From the NCBI GenBank assembly GCA_946482325.1, contig CAMLRA010000002.1, positions 22,010 to 86,009 of the forward strand: DNA of 64,000 nt, read 5' to 3'. The translations under genes were made by a program, and so were the position numbers. Numbering within the stretch: position 1 is the first letter of the stretch; each line of letters starts with the position of its first letter. Under the pieces are notes generated by a model that saw nothing but the letters and a program-made list of their open reading frames with translations, had not been told where the DNA came from and did no database searches. Origin of the DNA: an uncultured Chromatiaceae bacterium (GTDB taxonomy: Bacteria; Pseudomonadota; Gammaproteobacteria; Enterobacterales; Alteromonadaceae). This document shows positions 25,320-34,036 of the stretch, one piece after another.

Positions 25320-28300
25320 TCAGGCCGGCCGGCGTTGTAACGGTAACAATATCCGGTAACTCAGGCCCTGACCAGCTTCACTGCGCACCTGAATACTGCC
25401 ATTCAGTTCCACCGTCACCAGATTGTAGACAATATGGCTGCCGAGGCCGCTAAAACCGGCATGGCGCTTGGTGGTAAAGAATGGTTCAAACAACCGCGGC
25501 AGCAGTTCCGCTGGCATACCCTGACCATTATCCTGATACTGGATAACCACCTGACTGCCCTGCTGCGTCAGAGTCAGTCGGATTTGCCGGTCAGTCTGTT
25601 GTGGCAAAAACGCATGCTGCAATGAATTCATCAGCAGATGCTCCAGCAACCGCGCCAGAATGCCGGCGTCGGCATGCAGGACCAGACCCGGCTCAGCATC
25701 AAACTGCACCCGGCATGCAGCTTTGCTGAGCTCAGGCGCTAAGGCCAGCAGTACTTCAGCGAAATAACTGCTCAGTTCGACATCCCTTACACTGATCGCC
25801 GAGCGGTCAACCGCCACTTGTTTAAAACTTTGCACCAACGCAGCGACCCGTTGTGTATTGTCTGCCAGCATCTGGCAGGTTGCTGCAGCGGTCTCCAGGT
25901 ATTCATTAAACATCGCCGCGGTCAGACGTTTGTCGCGCTGCAGCTCAGTCAGCTGCGCCAGTTCATGCTGCAGATGACTGGCGGCGGTGACACAGATGCC
26001 CAGCGGTGTATTGATTTCATGTGCCACCCCCGCAACCAGGCCACCGAGTGAAGCCATTTTTTCCTGCATCACCAGTTGCTCGCGCGTTTGCTGCAGGCGC
26101 TGCACCACATTGGCATTCGCAACAGCAATGGCAATAGTGCTGCACAAAGTGCGCAATAAATCGATCTGCTCAGCCGGAAAGGCGTGTTGTTGCGGGCTTT
26201 GTACGGTCAGACAGCCAATTTGTTCGCCTTTGACGCTAAGCGGGAAATACAACACCGATTGCATAGGTTCCCCGACCAGCGGCGTCGGCAACTCTTTGAG
26301 GTACAATAAAAAGTCCTGCCGGCTCTGCGTCTGGAGCTCGCGTTGCTGGGCGAAACAGACCGAAGCCAGATTAGTCTGCCCCTGCAGCACCAATTCAAAG
26401 GACGGCATCAACTGGCCATTTTCCAACCAATGGCTGAATTCCAGCACCTGTTGTTCGCTTTTAAACACGCCGATCGCCAGCACATGCACATCCATCAGAT
26501 CATTCAGACTGCGATGCACCAGCAACAAGATTTCCTGTAGATCCAGCGACGCCGTGATCTGGCGCGCCACTGTTTGCAACAGCGACAAATCACGATAGGA
26601 ATTACTGAGTGCCTGATGCTGGGTTTTCAGCTCGCTGGTGCGACTGTCCACGACTTTCTCCAGCCAAAGCCGGGTTTTACGTTCATGCCGCAATCGGTAC
26701 TGCATCACAAACCAAATCAGACTCAGCGTCAGCAACACGACCAGCGCTTTAAACCACCAGGTCAGCCACCAGGGCGGTAAAATCTGCAGGGTCAGCTGAC
26801 TTGGCTGCTGCCCCTGCCAGCTTTGCCCCGGTGCTCTGGCCATTACTTCAAACTGGTAGCGGCCCGGTGCCAACCGGGTGTAAGTGGCCACCGGATTGGC
26901 CGCATCGGTTTCGATCCAATCGCGGTCAAAACCCTGCAGGCGGTAGCGATATTGCATCGACTGCGGGTCCACCAGATTCAGCGCGGAAAAATGCAGGCTG
27001 AACATATCCTGCTCATACTGCAGCTGGATTTGCTCGGTAAAGCCGGGGGACTTTTTCAGTTGCAACTGTGAGTCACCAACTTTGACCAGTCGGTTAAACA
27101 AACTAAAACCAGTCAGGCGCACCGGAAACCGCTGCTCGGGTATTTGTAACAAAGCCGCCGGATAAATATCCAGGCCCTGGCTGCCGCCCCGATACTGGCG
27201 TTGCTGCTGATCAACAAACCAGGCGCCAATCCAGGTAGTGCCCTGAAAGCCATGCATCTCGCCATATTGCACCAGACCGCCTGACTGTAATTTATTGCGG
27301 TACAGCAGTAAAAACTGGCTGGCAGCTTCGAGGTATTTATCGTAATCAGCAGGGCTCAGATAGGCTTTAAAGCCTTCGACCTTGCCGGGCTGCTGCGGAT
27401 GAAACAATACCCGGTGATTGATATTACCTGCCCGCAGCCACAAATGACCGCCCTCCGGATAAATCAGCTGAATACCGTCAAATCGTAAACCTGAACCGTC
27501 CGATGCTTGCCAGTGTTGCAGCTGGCCGCTGAGTTTATCCAAACGCACCAGGCCCTGATCAGCCAATCCAATCCACAACGCGTCTTGCTGATCTGTTGCC
27601 ATGATCGAAATCACCGCATTATCCAGCCGCACACCCGGCCGCACCTGTTGGTGAAACTGTCGAACCTGGCCTTGTTGCAGTAAATACAGCCCTTCACCGC
27701 GGGTGCCAATCCACAAACGCTGCTGACTGTCCAGATGCAGATTGCCAATATGTGGTTGCCAACTCTCACCAAGTGGCTGCAACTGCCAACGGCCACTGAC
27801 GGGGTCCAGCACAAATAAACCATTGTCGGTGCCGACATAGAGCAAACCTTGATTATTCAGCACGACTTGCCTGACCAGCGTCGGCTGCTTAGTCAGACCG
27901 GCCATCACCGGCAGCGGCCAACGTCTGACCTGAAAGCGGGTTAAATCGAGTTCAGCGACCCCGGCATCCCGGTTGGCCAGCCAGACATGCTGTTCGTCCT
28001 GATACCAGATACCAAATACATCGCCATGTCCTAATAAACCAGTCTCTCCCGGGCCCAGCGGGATATTACGTGCCAGTTGCGCCTCGGCCGACAAACCAAA
28101 AACCCCAACCGGGGTTTTTAACCACAGCGTCTGCTGTTTATCAAACAATAAACCGGTCAGGTTGTTACTCGGCAACTGATAACTGACTAACGGATTGGTT
28201 TTGAACAATTGCCACTGGTCGCTGGCTGCCGCCTGATACCACAGCCCTTTGTCATAACTGCTGAGCCAGCGCCCGCCCTGGCTGTCAAAACCAATGTCCG

Positions 28301-29174
28301 TCAGCAACCCCTGCGCCAGCGCGACGGGCTGCAACCGCTCCGCCTGTAAAATGCCGCTGGCGCTGTCGAAATGATAAAGACCGCCGCCATAGCTGGTCAG
28401 CCAAATCTGGCCCTGCGCATCGGCTTTAATCGCCGTCACAGCCGCAGCAGTCAGCACTGAGCTGCGGGTACTGAACAGCTGTTTATGGCCCTGCTGCGGG
28501 TGCCAGCGGATAGCACCGCCTTGTTGCACCTGGCGGTTACGCAGCGGCGCATTGCCCGTGCCTATCCACAAATAACCGCTGCTGTCGCGAAACAACGTGT
28601 TGATATACAAACTGTCCAGCGCGTTAACCGGGACCGGCAACACCACGTTTTCCAATCGTGCGTCCTGCGGCTCCCAGCGCAGCAGACCACCACCATAAGT
28701 GCCGACCCACAGCTCGCCGGTATCATCCTGATACAGTACCGAAATTTCAACCTGCTGCTGTTCGCCTTGTAAGGTTGGTAAAGCCACCCGGCTGAACTGT
28801 TCAGTCGCCGGATTAAAACGATTCAGACCACCATAACGGGTGCCCACCCAGAGCATGCCCTGACGGTCGACCAGCAAACTGGACACCCAGTCGGCAGACA
28901 ATGCATTAGCGTCGGCAGGGTCGGCCTGCCAGGCTTTGATTTGCTGACCGTCATACCGATATAAGCCGTGCTGAGTGCCCACCCAAAGAAATCCTTGTTG
29001 GTCCTGCACTATCGCAGTCGACTGCGCCAGTTTTGGCGTAACGCGGGTCAGATTAAGAAAACGGCTATAGACTTCAACCTGTGTTGGCGCCTGCACTGAC
29101 TGGGGCACCTGAGACCAGGTTAAGAAAGGGACAATACACAATAGGCACAGGCAGTAAGTCCGCCAGTTCAGCAT
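25320..29174 (-). CDS. Large sensor histidine kinase with two-component-regulator propeller
   Basis: 1284 residues. Signal peptide (about 1-21); periplasmic propeller of about a dozen repeats of the LWVGT-GGL type (for example GFLWVGTQHGLYRYD, MLWVGTRYGGLNRF, LWIGTRGEGLYLL); a Y_Y_Y domain at about 720-790 (MQYRYRLQGFDRDWIETD); one membrane span at about 800-826; a GAF-like domain (about 860-1020); then HisKA with AGVAHEINTPLG (His near 1050) and HATPase with NSLQHA, DNGQGMP, FEPFFTTKR and GLGSHIV. No receiver domain or AraC domain, unlike the hybrid systems of Bacteroidetes, and no response regulator beside it. Likely senses a periplasmic ligand; ligand unknown. Confidence 0.93.
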   Translation of the reverse strand: MLNWRTYCLCLLCIVPFLTWSQVPQSVQAPTQVEVYSRFLNLTRVTPKLAQSTAIVQDQQGFLWVGTQHGLYRYDGQQIKAWQADPADANALSADWVSSLLVDRQGMLWVGTRYGGLNRFNPATEQFSRVALPTLQGEQQQVEISVLYQDDTGELWVGTYGGGLLRWEPQDARLENVVLPVPVNALDSLYINTLFRDSSGYLWIGTGNAPLRNRQVQQGGAIRWHPQQGHKQLFSTRSSVLTAAAVTAIKADAQGQIWLTSYGGGLYHFDSASGILQAERLQPVALAQGLLTDIGFDSQGGRWLSSYDKGLWYQAAASDQWQLFKTNPLVSYQLPSNNLTGLLFDKQQTLWLKTPVGVFGLSAEAQLARNIPLGPGETGLLGHGDVFGIWYQDEQHVWLANRDAGVAELDLTRFQVRRWPLPVMAGLTKQPTLVRQVVLNNQGLLYVGTDNGLFVLDPVSGRWQLQPLGESWQPHIGNLHLDSQQRLWIGTRGEGLYLLQQGQVRQFHQQVRPGVRLDNAVISIMATDQQDALWIGLADQGLVRLDKLSGQLQHWQASDGSGLRFDGIQLIYPEGGHLWLRAGNINHRVLFHPQQPGKVEGFKAYLSPADYDKYLEAASQFLLLYRNKLQSGGLVQYGEMHGFQGTTWIGAWFVDQQQRQYRGGSQGLDIYPAALLQIPEQRFPVRLTGFSLFNRLVKVGDSQLQLKKSPGFTEQIQLQYEQDMFSLHFSALNLVDPQSMQYRYRLQGFDRDWIETDAANPVATYTRLAPGRYQFEVMARAPGQSWQGQQPSQLTLQILPPWWLTWWFKALVVLLTLSLIWFVMQYRLRHERKTRLWLEKVVDSRTSELKTQHQALSNSYRDLSLLQTVARQITASLDLQEILLLVHRSLNDLMDVHVLAIGVFKSEQQVLEFSHWLENGQLMPSFELVLQGQTNLASVCFAQQRELQTQSRQDFLLYLKELPTPLVGEPMQSVLYFPLSVKGEQIGCLTVQSPQQHAFPAEQIDLLRTLCSTIAIAVANANVVQRLQQTREQLVMQEKMASLGGLVAGVAHEINTPLGICVTAASHLQHELAQLTELQRDKRLTAAMFNEYLETAAATCQMLADNTQRVAALVQSFKQVAVDRSAISVRDVELSSYFAEVLLALAPELSKAACRVQFDAEPGLVLHADAGILARLLEHLLMNSLQHAFLPQQTDRQIRLTLTQQGSQVVIQYQDNGQGMPAELLPRLFEPFFTTKRHAGFSGLGSHIVYNLVTVELNGSIQVRSEAGQGLSYRILLPLQRRPA

Positions 29175-29268
29175 CTGTATCTACCTGAAAGGAAAGCGAC
29201 TCCGTCCAGTATTAATGCTTTTTGCTGCCTCTGCAATCAAAGAACCGGCTCCGTGCAGCGATTGCGCC

Positions 29269-29451
29269 TTAACTTTCTGGCTGCAAATATACGGACTGCT
29301 GTGCCGTAATACTCAGAACCACAACCAACATCAGCAACACCCAGCCCGAACCAAGCAGCAAACTGCGCCAATCCAGTCGGCGAAACAACCAAAAGTCCAG
29401 CCCACAGACTAATATCGCCGGCCACAGCACCCATAAACTTAAACCCAGCAT
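29269..29451 (-). CDS. 60-residue membrane protein, probably Fur-regulated
   Basis: MLGLSLWVLWPAILVCGLDF, an RRLDWRS loop, then a second hydrophobic span (LLLGSGWVLLMLVVVLSITA) and a short tail. GGAGAT lies about six bases before the ATG at 29451. Upstream is a TTGCAA-17 bp-TATTTT promoter embedded in a Fur-box-like sequence, so the protein is probably made under iron limitation. Not recognised as a known family; two hydrophobic helices and a conserved-looking start make it a credible real gene. A frame in another register over the same bases is a shadow. Confidence 0.65.
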   Translation of the reverse strand: MLGLSLWVLWPAILVCGLDFWLFRRLDWRSLLLGSGWVLLMLVVVLSITAQQSVYLQPES

Positions 29452-29484
29452 GCGCCATCTCCATCGGTCATTCGCTGAGAGTAA

Positions 29485-29534
29485 AATAATTTAAATGAGA
29501 ATCGTTTGCAATTAGAAAAAGACTCAGTTATGGT
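29485..29534. promoter_or_regulatory. Divergent promoter pair sharing one -35, overlapping a Fur-like box
   Basis: The palindrome TTGCAA (29506-29511) serves as -35 in both directions: rightward with a 17-bp spacer to TATGGT (29529-29534), leftward with a 17-bp spacer to TATTTT (29483-29488). AATGAGAATCGTT (29494-29506) agrees at 11 of 13 positions with the Fur core AATGATAATCATT and overlaps the -35. Geometry read directly; Fur control is inferred. Confidence 0.65.
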
Positions 29535-29539
29535 AAGCA

Positions 29540-29672
29540 GCGTCAGGATGACACACCGATACTTGCCCGGTGCATGGAGGGATCCACTCCACGGTAGTCC
29601 CAGTCGTTGATTGGGTGTTTGCTGTTCTGCAGTGACTTTGCGGGGGACGTTTGCGCCGTCCCCCGTTTTTTT
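29540..29672 (+). ncRNA. Candidate Fur-controlled small RNA (~130 nt)
   Basis: Starts about six bases after the TATGGT -10 element and ends at a strong terminator (stem CGGGGGACG / CGTCCCCCG at 29641-29649 and 29657-29665, seven T). No convincing protein: the only short frame, 29548 onward (about 20 codons), lacks a ribosome binding site. The arrangement, a Fur-type box over a good promoter driving a short terminated transcript, is that of RyhB/PrrF-type iron-sparing RNAs, but the conserved RyhB core is not visible, so it would be a different or diverged RNA. Confidence 0.55.
29641..29672 (+). terminator. Strong Rho-independent terminator
   Basis: 9-bp GC-rich perfect stem with loop TTTGCGC and a T7 tract; ends the candidate small RNA. 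Confidence 0.88.
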
Positions 29673-29680
29673 ATTCGCTG

Positions 29681-29893
29681 CCATCCATGGCGCTCACCCT
29701 GCGGGCCAACGCTTAGCGTTGTTAAAAACTGCTCCTGCAGTTTTTTTATGTCCATGGAGGGACGGTAGGGTGAGACAGGGCTTTCGAAACGCCAACAGTT
29801 TGGCGTTTCGCCTGTCGAACACCAATCGCTCTGCGATTGGACAATGCAGGAGCAATTTTCGGCGATTCGATGCCATCCATGGCGCTCATCCTT
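29681..29893. repeat. REP-like palindrome cluster
   Basis: About 210 bp made almost entirely of hairpins. The unit CCATCCATGGCGCTCA occurs at 29681 and again at 29872; between them lie CAACGC-TTA-GCGTTG, AAAAACTGC-TCCT-GCAGTTTTT (29724-29745), an inverted partner TCCATGGAGGGACGGTAGGG, GAAACGCCA-ACAGT-TTGGCGTTTC and CCAATCGC-TCT-GCGATTGG. No gene. It looks like a compound REP/BIME-type intergenic repeat; the AAAAACTGC hairpin with its T-runs can terminate transcripts from both sides, including the HDOD gene. Confidence 0.7.
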
Positions 29894-29910
29894 TATTTAA
29901 TGCAGAGCGT

Positions 29911-31320
29911 TTAGTCGGTCGCTTTCCCATCACTTTGTTGCACTATCAGCGTCAGTAACTGCGCAGTTAACTCAAATTCCACTTGTTGCCGGTCAGTCAG
30001 CGGCTTACCGGCCGCATCGGCATATAACAGACCAAACAGCCGGCGTTCCAGCCGCACCGGCGCGACAAAACAATCGCCGTCGTAGGGCAAAAATTGCTGC
30101 AACGCGCCAATGTCTGCGCCATTGAGCTTTTTGTGCCACAGCATTTGCTCCGAGCGCAGCAAGTCGTACAACACTTCACCTTTGCGCAGCTGCTCCAGGG
30201 CAATTGCTGCCTGATTGCGCCACAGCTGCGTGTCACGGCCAGCGACGTAACTCGGCACAAAGCTTTTGCTCTGATAATCCATTAACAGCAGGGCGACCCG
30301 CGGCAGCCCCACGCCTTCCTGCAAACAAATCACCGTCGCATGTAACAACCGTGACAAACTGTCACTGACCCGCTGCAGTTTTAATAAAGTATTGAGATGC
30401 ACACTGAATTCATAACCTGTCGGTGTGAACTCAGTATTTTGCGCCAGAATTTGCGCCCGGCTGGGCAACAATGTCACCAGACTTTCGGCGTTATATTGGT
30501 TGGCTGTCAGTGCAGCTTCTTCGGCCATCAACAAAACTTGCTGCTGGCTTTCTTCCAGCGTCAGCTGACAGAGCTGGCCGACCTGAGCACAGTTTTCCAG
30601 CATCTTGGCAGACTGTAGTCCTTCCGACAAATGCACACTGATACTGTCTGCCAGATTCACCAAAGCGCCGATGGAACCCGCCGGTGCGCTTTGCTGCAAC
30701 GCATCCAGCATAAAATCACCGAGTTTCCACTCTTTCACCAGTTCGCGGTTCAGGCTATCGATACCAATTCCGAGGTACTTCATCGCAATCGCATGTTCGT
30801 CGTCCGGATATTCCCGGCATTCGCGGACAAAATGTTCAGCCGCCGGCTCCCGCGTTGCCAATAAAGCCAGCTTGCCGATGTGCCGCAGCAAAGCAGCAAT
30901 AAACACCAGTTCGCGTTTGGCCGCATCAGCACGAGGCACTAAAGCACGCGCCTGTACAGCGGCATGAAAGGATTGAGTCAGTTGCTGGAGCAGCAGCTGG
31001 CGCGGTTTACCCTGCAAGAAACTGTCAATCAGGCTACTGGCCAGCGTGATATTTTTAATTTCGAGAAAACCGACCTGAATAATAGCGCGGGAGACTGTCT
31101 GGATAGGTTTGCCGGATCTGTTGTAATGCACTGCATTGGCGACCCGCAGCACTTTGGCAGTCAGCCCGGCATCGCGTAACACAATTTGCGCTAAATCGTC
31201 GGCGTTTCCCTCATTCCGCTCATCTAGCTGACAAATTTGCTGCACCACCACGTCCAGAGCCGGCATTTGCTGATTTAAAATGAGCTTCAGCCAGGCCTGC
31301 AAACCTCTGATCTCTTGCAT
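29911..31320 (-). CDS. HDOD-domain signalling protein with C-terminal GAF-like domain
   Basis: 469 residues. The N-terminal half is an HDOD domain (about 15-215): MPALDVVVQQICQL, DLAQIVLRDAGLTAKVLRVAN, SRAIIQVGFLEIKNITLA, and LLRHIGKLALL; the canonical HD-GYP metal pair is absent, as expected for HDOD. The C-terminal part (about 300-465), with LLHATVICLQEGVGLPRVALLLMD and RRLFGLLYADAAG, looks like a GAF domain. Such proteins act as regulatory scaffolds in stress and c-di-GMP networks; the partner is unknown. Divergent from the DUF3667 gene. Confidence 0.86.
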   Translation of the reverse strand: MQEIRGLQAWLKLILNQQMPALDVVVQQICQLDERNEGNADDLAQIVLRDAGLTAKVLRVANAVHYNRSGKPIQTVSRAIIQVGFLEIKNITLASSLIDSFLQGKPRQLLLQQLTQSFHAAVQARALVPRADAAKRELVFIAALLRHIGKLALLATREPAAEHFVRECREYPDDEHAIAMKYLGIGIDSLNRELVKEWKLGDFMLDALQQSAPAGSIGALVNLADSISVHLSEGLQSAKMLENCAQVGQLCQLTLEESQQQVLLMAEEAALTANQYNAESLVTLLPSRAQILAQNTEFTPTGYEFSVHLNTLLKLQRVSDSLSRLLHATVICLQEGVGLPRVALLLMDYQSKSFVPSYVAGRDTQLWRNQAAIALEQLRKGEVLYDLLRSEQMLWHKKLNGADIGALQQFLPYDGDCFVAPVRLERRLFGLLYADAAGKPLTDRQQVEFELTAQLLTLIVQQSDGKATD

Positions 31321-31438
31321 AACATACTTCTCTAATCTACGACGCTTTGCCCTGAGTGTAGCCCCAAGCGCTATGAGGCTTGAAGCCTATTTTCCAAAAA
31401 GGCTAGACTGTGTCGGCTCTAAACACGGAAGTAACAAA

Positions 31439-32221
31439 ATGAATACACCAATAGTACATAGTGAAAAATTATCATGTAGTCACTGCGCCTTACCGATTGA
31501 GCACCAGTTTTGCCCGCACTGTGGCGAAGCGCGTCCGGAACGCCTGCACAGCGCCGTCATTTTCAACAAGGTCTTTGCGTCGGTGTTTAATATCGACAAA
31601 CGCTGGCCAGCCACGATTTGGCTGTTATTAAAAGATCCCGGATTATTGATCCGCAATTACCATCGTGGCATCCGCTTGCATTACGCCAATCCGGTGCTGA
31701 TGCTGTTAGTTTTTGGGGCGTTTTTTACTTTTTTATATCATTGGAAGCCTTATTTACCAGAGCTGGAATCAGATCAGGCTTCAACGCAAAAAATGCTGAC
31801 CGATATCGTAGAAATGACAATGCAATACGCCAATTACCTGATGATTCTGCTGGCCTACCCTGTGGCAGCCGCCAGCGGCTGGTTATGGCGTGATTCGACA
31901 GTGGCTGAGCGTTACGTCGCCTTACTTTATACGAATGTGCTCAATTACATCGTAAGTCTGGTGATGCTGTTGTCTGGTCTTTATGCCCATTTAACAGGTC
32001 AATTGGTCGGCGTCTCAATATTGATAATGCTGGTAGTCTTTTGTTATGCCGGAGTCAGTGTCCGGCAACGATTTTGGCCTGGCGTCTGGTTGGGTTGTTG
32101 GCAGGTCTTACTACAGCAAGGTATCGTGATGCTGATGGGTGCCTTTACTGCGCTGATTTATATACTGGTGAAGACTTTGCAAACCTTTCAGGCTGATCTC
32201 GACCCCTATCGTTTGCTGTAA
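31439..32221 (+). CDS. DUF3667-type membrane protein with zinc ribbon
   Basis: 260 residues. An N-terminal zinc-ribbon (CSHCALPIEHQFCPHCGE, four Cys) is followed by the DUF3667 hallmark DPGLLIRNYHRGIRLHYANPV and about five membrane spans. The ATG at 31439 has GGAAG seven bases upstream; a longer reading overlaps the divergent HDOD gene. Function of the family is unknown. Ends in a hairpin terminator directly after the stop. Confidence 0.85.
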   Translation: MNTPIVHSEKLSCSHCALPIEHQFCPHCGEARPERLHSAVIFNKVFASVFNIDKRWPATIWLLLKDPGLLIRNYHRGIRLHYANPVLMLLVFGAFFTFLYHWKPYLPELESDQASTQKMLTDIVEMTMQYANYLMILLAYPVAAASGWLWRDSTVAERYVALLYTNVLNYIVSLVMLLSGLYAHLTGQLVGVSILIMLVVFCYAGVSVRQRFWPGVWLGCWQVLLQQGIVMLMGAFTALIYILVKTLQTFQADLDPYRLL

Positions 32222-32222
32222 T

Positions 32223-32250
32223 GGCCGCTATTGCGGCCTTTTGCTTTTGC
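32223..32250 (+). terminator. Terminator of the DUF3667 gene
   Basis: GGCCGC-TATT-GCGGCC followed by TTTTGCTTTT, starting 1 bp after the stop codon. Confidence 0.75.
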
Positions 32251-32332
32251 CCCCGCCAGTCACCCGGTACTGCGGCCGGCTCAGCGCTGGCAGATTGAGT
32301 TACGGCATGCAGTGGGGGCCGCCCCGTTCAGA

Positions 32333-32650
32333 TCAATGCAGTCTTTTGTCCTGCACCAGCACCCAGGGAGACACCACTACAGCCCATAATTCAGCATTTT
32401 GCTGATACCAGCTGCTGGCCAATGCATCGTCAACCCGGCGGACCAGATTATCCTGCAGCCAGACACCAACTGTTGATTTGTCATCCACAGCAAAGGCATA
32501 GGCAACCTCAACTAAATCAAGGCCAGCCGTCACTTCAATGACGGCGCCGGCAGCATAAAATTTCTGCAGTTCATGCCAGTGGATACGCGCCGTTTCGCCG
32601 GTGATTTTGGCTTTTAAAACTTCAGGTTCAGTATCAAAATTGTCGTGCAT
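32333..32650 (-). CDS. DUF2288 family protein
   Basis: 105 residues, cytoplasmic. Matches DUF2288 in size and pattern: ETARIHWHELQKFYAAGAVIEV, DLVEVAYAFAVDD and the terminal LWAVVVSPWVLVQDKRLH. Function unknown. It lies 20 bp behind glrR on the same strand and may be read through from the glr operon. Confidence 0.85.
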   Translation of the reverse strand: MHDNFDTEPEVLKAKITGETARIHWHELQKFYAAGAVIEVTAGLDLVEVAYAFAVDDKSTVGVWLQDNLVRRVDDALASSWYQQNAELWAVVVSPWVLVQDKRLH

Positions 32651-32670
32651 GTTGTACTCATTCTTACAGA

Positions 32671-34035
32671 TTATTCAGGTTCATCGCCTTGCTCAGATAC
32701 CTGCGCCGCGCTTAATTCATGCTTTTTCAGCAGCTTATGGAAATCGGTTCTGTTACGCCCTGCCAATTCAGCCGCACGGGTGACATTGCCCTCGGCCATT
32801 TTTAACACGCGCACCAGGTATTGCCGCTCAAACTGGTCACGCGCTTCACTGAGCGTTGGCCAGAAACTGCGGTTTTGTTCCAGCGCCTGACTGACCAGCG
32901 CCAGGCTAATCACCGGGTTGCTGGTCAGCGCCACACACTGCTCCACCACGTTGACCAGCTGGCGCACATTGCCAGGCCACTGCGCTGTGACTAAAGCCTG
33001 CATCGCATCTTCGGAAAAGCGGTTGACCTGAACACCATGGCGCTCAGCGCTTTGCTGTAACACATGCCGGGCTAACAGCGGAATATCCTCGGCGCGTTCG
33101 CGTAAGGTTGGCAATTGCAGATTGACCACGTTCAGGCGGTAATATAAGTCTTCACGGAAGCTTTGTTCCTGCATCGCCTGCTTCAGATCGCGGTGCGTGG
33201 CAGAGATCACCCGCACATCGATGGGGATCGACTTAGCGCTGCCGACCGGCCGGATTTGCCGCTCCTGCAGTGCGCGAAGTAGTTTCACTTGCAGCGGCAG
33301 CGGCATATCACCAATTTCATCAAGGAATAGGGTGCCGCCGTCGGCCTCGCGGAATAAACCGGCATGTTCAGTGACCGCACCGGTAAAAGCGCCTTTAGCA
33401 TGACCAAACAGCTCTGATTCCAACAAATGCTCTGGCAAAGCGCCGCAGTTAATCGCAACAAAAGCGCGGCGCGCCCGTGGACTGGCCAGGTGGATGGCAT
33501 TGGCCAACAGCTCTTTACCGGTACCGCTGGCCCCGGTGATCAGCACGCTGACATCACGTTGTGCCACCCGGTACGCCTGTTCCAGCACCTGCTCCATCGT
33601 TTTGCTGCGGGTGACAATGGCCTGACGCCAGCTGTCTTTGCTCGGCACATGCGACTGATGCACGGCTTTTTGCAGAATATCGCGCAGTTCGACGTTATTG
33701 AGCGGCTTGGTCAGAAAACCAAATACACCGCGTTGTGTTGCGGCGACCGCTTCCGGAATGGAACCATGTGCCGTCATCAATACCACGGGTAAACCCGGGC
33801 TGCGTTTGGCGATTTCATCAAACAGCGCCATGCCATCGAGGCCCGGCATCCGTAAGTCGCTGAGTACCACGTCAACCGGCTGCTTGGCCAGCAGCGTCAG
33901 CGCCGTTTCGGCACAATCGGCCGAGATCACCTGATAACCTTCACCTTCGAGGCGTAACGTCATCAGCCGCAACAAACTTGGGTCGTCGTCGACCAACAAT
34001 AAGCGGGCATTGTTGCCTGTTGGAGTGCCGGGCAT
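32671..34035 (-). CDS. glrR: Sigma-54-dependent response regulator GlrR (QseF)
   Basis: 454 residues. Receiver domain with phospho-acceptor Asp in VDVVLSDLRMPGLDGM; AAA+ sigma-54 activator domain with Walker A GASGTGKE, the sigma-54 contact loop GAFTGA, and Walker B GGTLFLDEIGDMP; C-terminal Fis-type HTH (GNVTRAAELAGRNRTDFHKLL). Order glrK-qseG-glrR is that of E. coli, where GlrR activates the small RNA glmY and rpoE. The stop/start spacing to qseG is 1 bp. No sigma-54 promoter target was spotted in the window. Confidence 0.93.
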   Translation of the reverse strand: MPGTPTGNNARLLLVDDDPSLLRLMTLRLEGEGYQVISADCAETALTLLAKQPVDVVLSDLRMPGLDGMALFDEIAKRSPGLPVVLMTAHGSIPEAVAATQRGVFGFLTKPLNNVELRDILQKAVHQSHVPSKDSWRQAIVTRSKTMEQVLEQAYRVAQRDVSVLITGASGTGKELLANAIHLASPRARRAFVAINCGALPEHLLESELFGHAKGAFTGAVTEHAGLFREADGGTLFLDEIGDMPLPLQVKLLRALQERQIRPVGSAKSIPIDVRVISATHRDLKQAMQEQSFREDLYYRLNVVNLQLPTLRERAEDIPLLARHVLQQSAERHGVQVNRFSEDAMQALVTAQWPGNVRQLVNVVEQCVALTSNPVISLALVSQALEQNRSFWPTLSEARDQFERQYLVRVLKMAEGNVTRAAELAGRNRTDFHKLLKKHELSAAQVSEQGDEPE

Positions 34036-34036
34036 G

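Noticed and set aside
29548..29610. 20-codon frame inside the candidate small RNA
   Set aside because: No Shine-Dalgarno at a usable distance and no recognisable peptide family; kept as a non-coding RNA, although a dual-function RNA cannot be excluded.
29724..29893. Possible CRISPR-like array because of repeated short motifs
   Set aside because: Repeats are inverted, irregular in spacing and few; no cas genes are present.
29611..29958. 115-codon frame over the hairpin cluster
   Set aside because: Composed of the palindromic repeats; coding potential is not credible.
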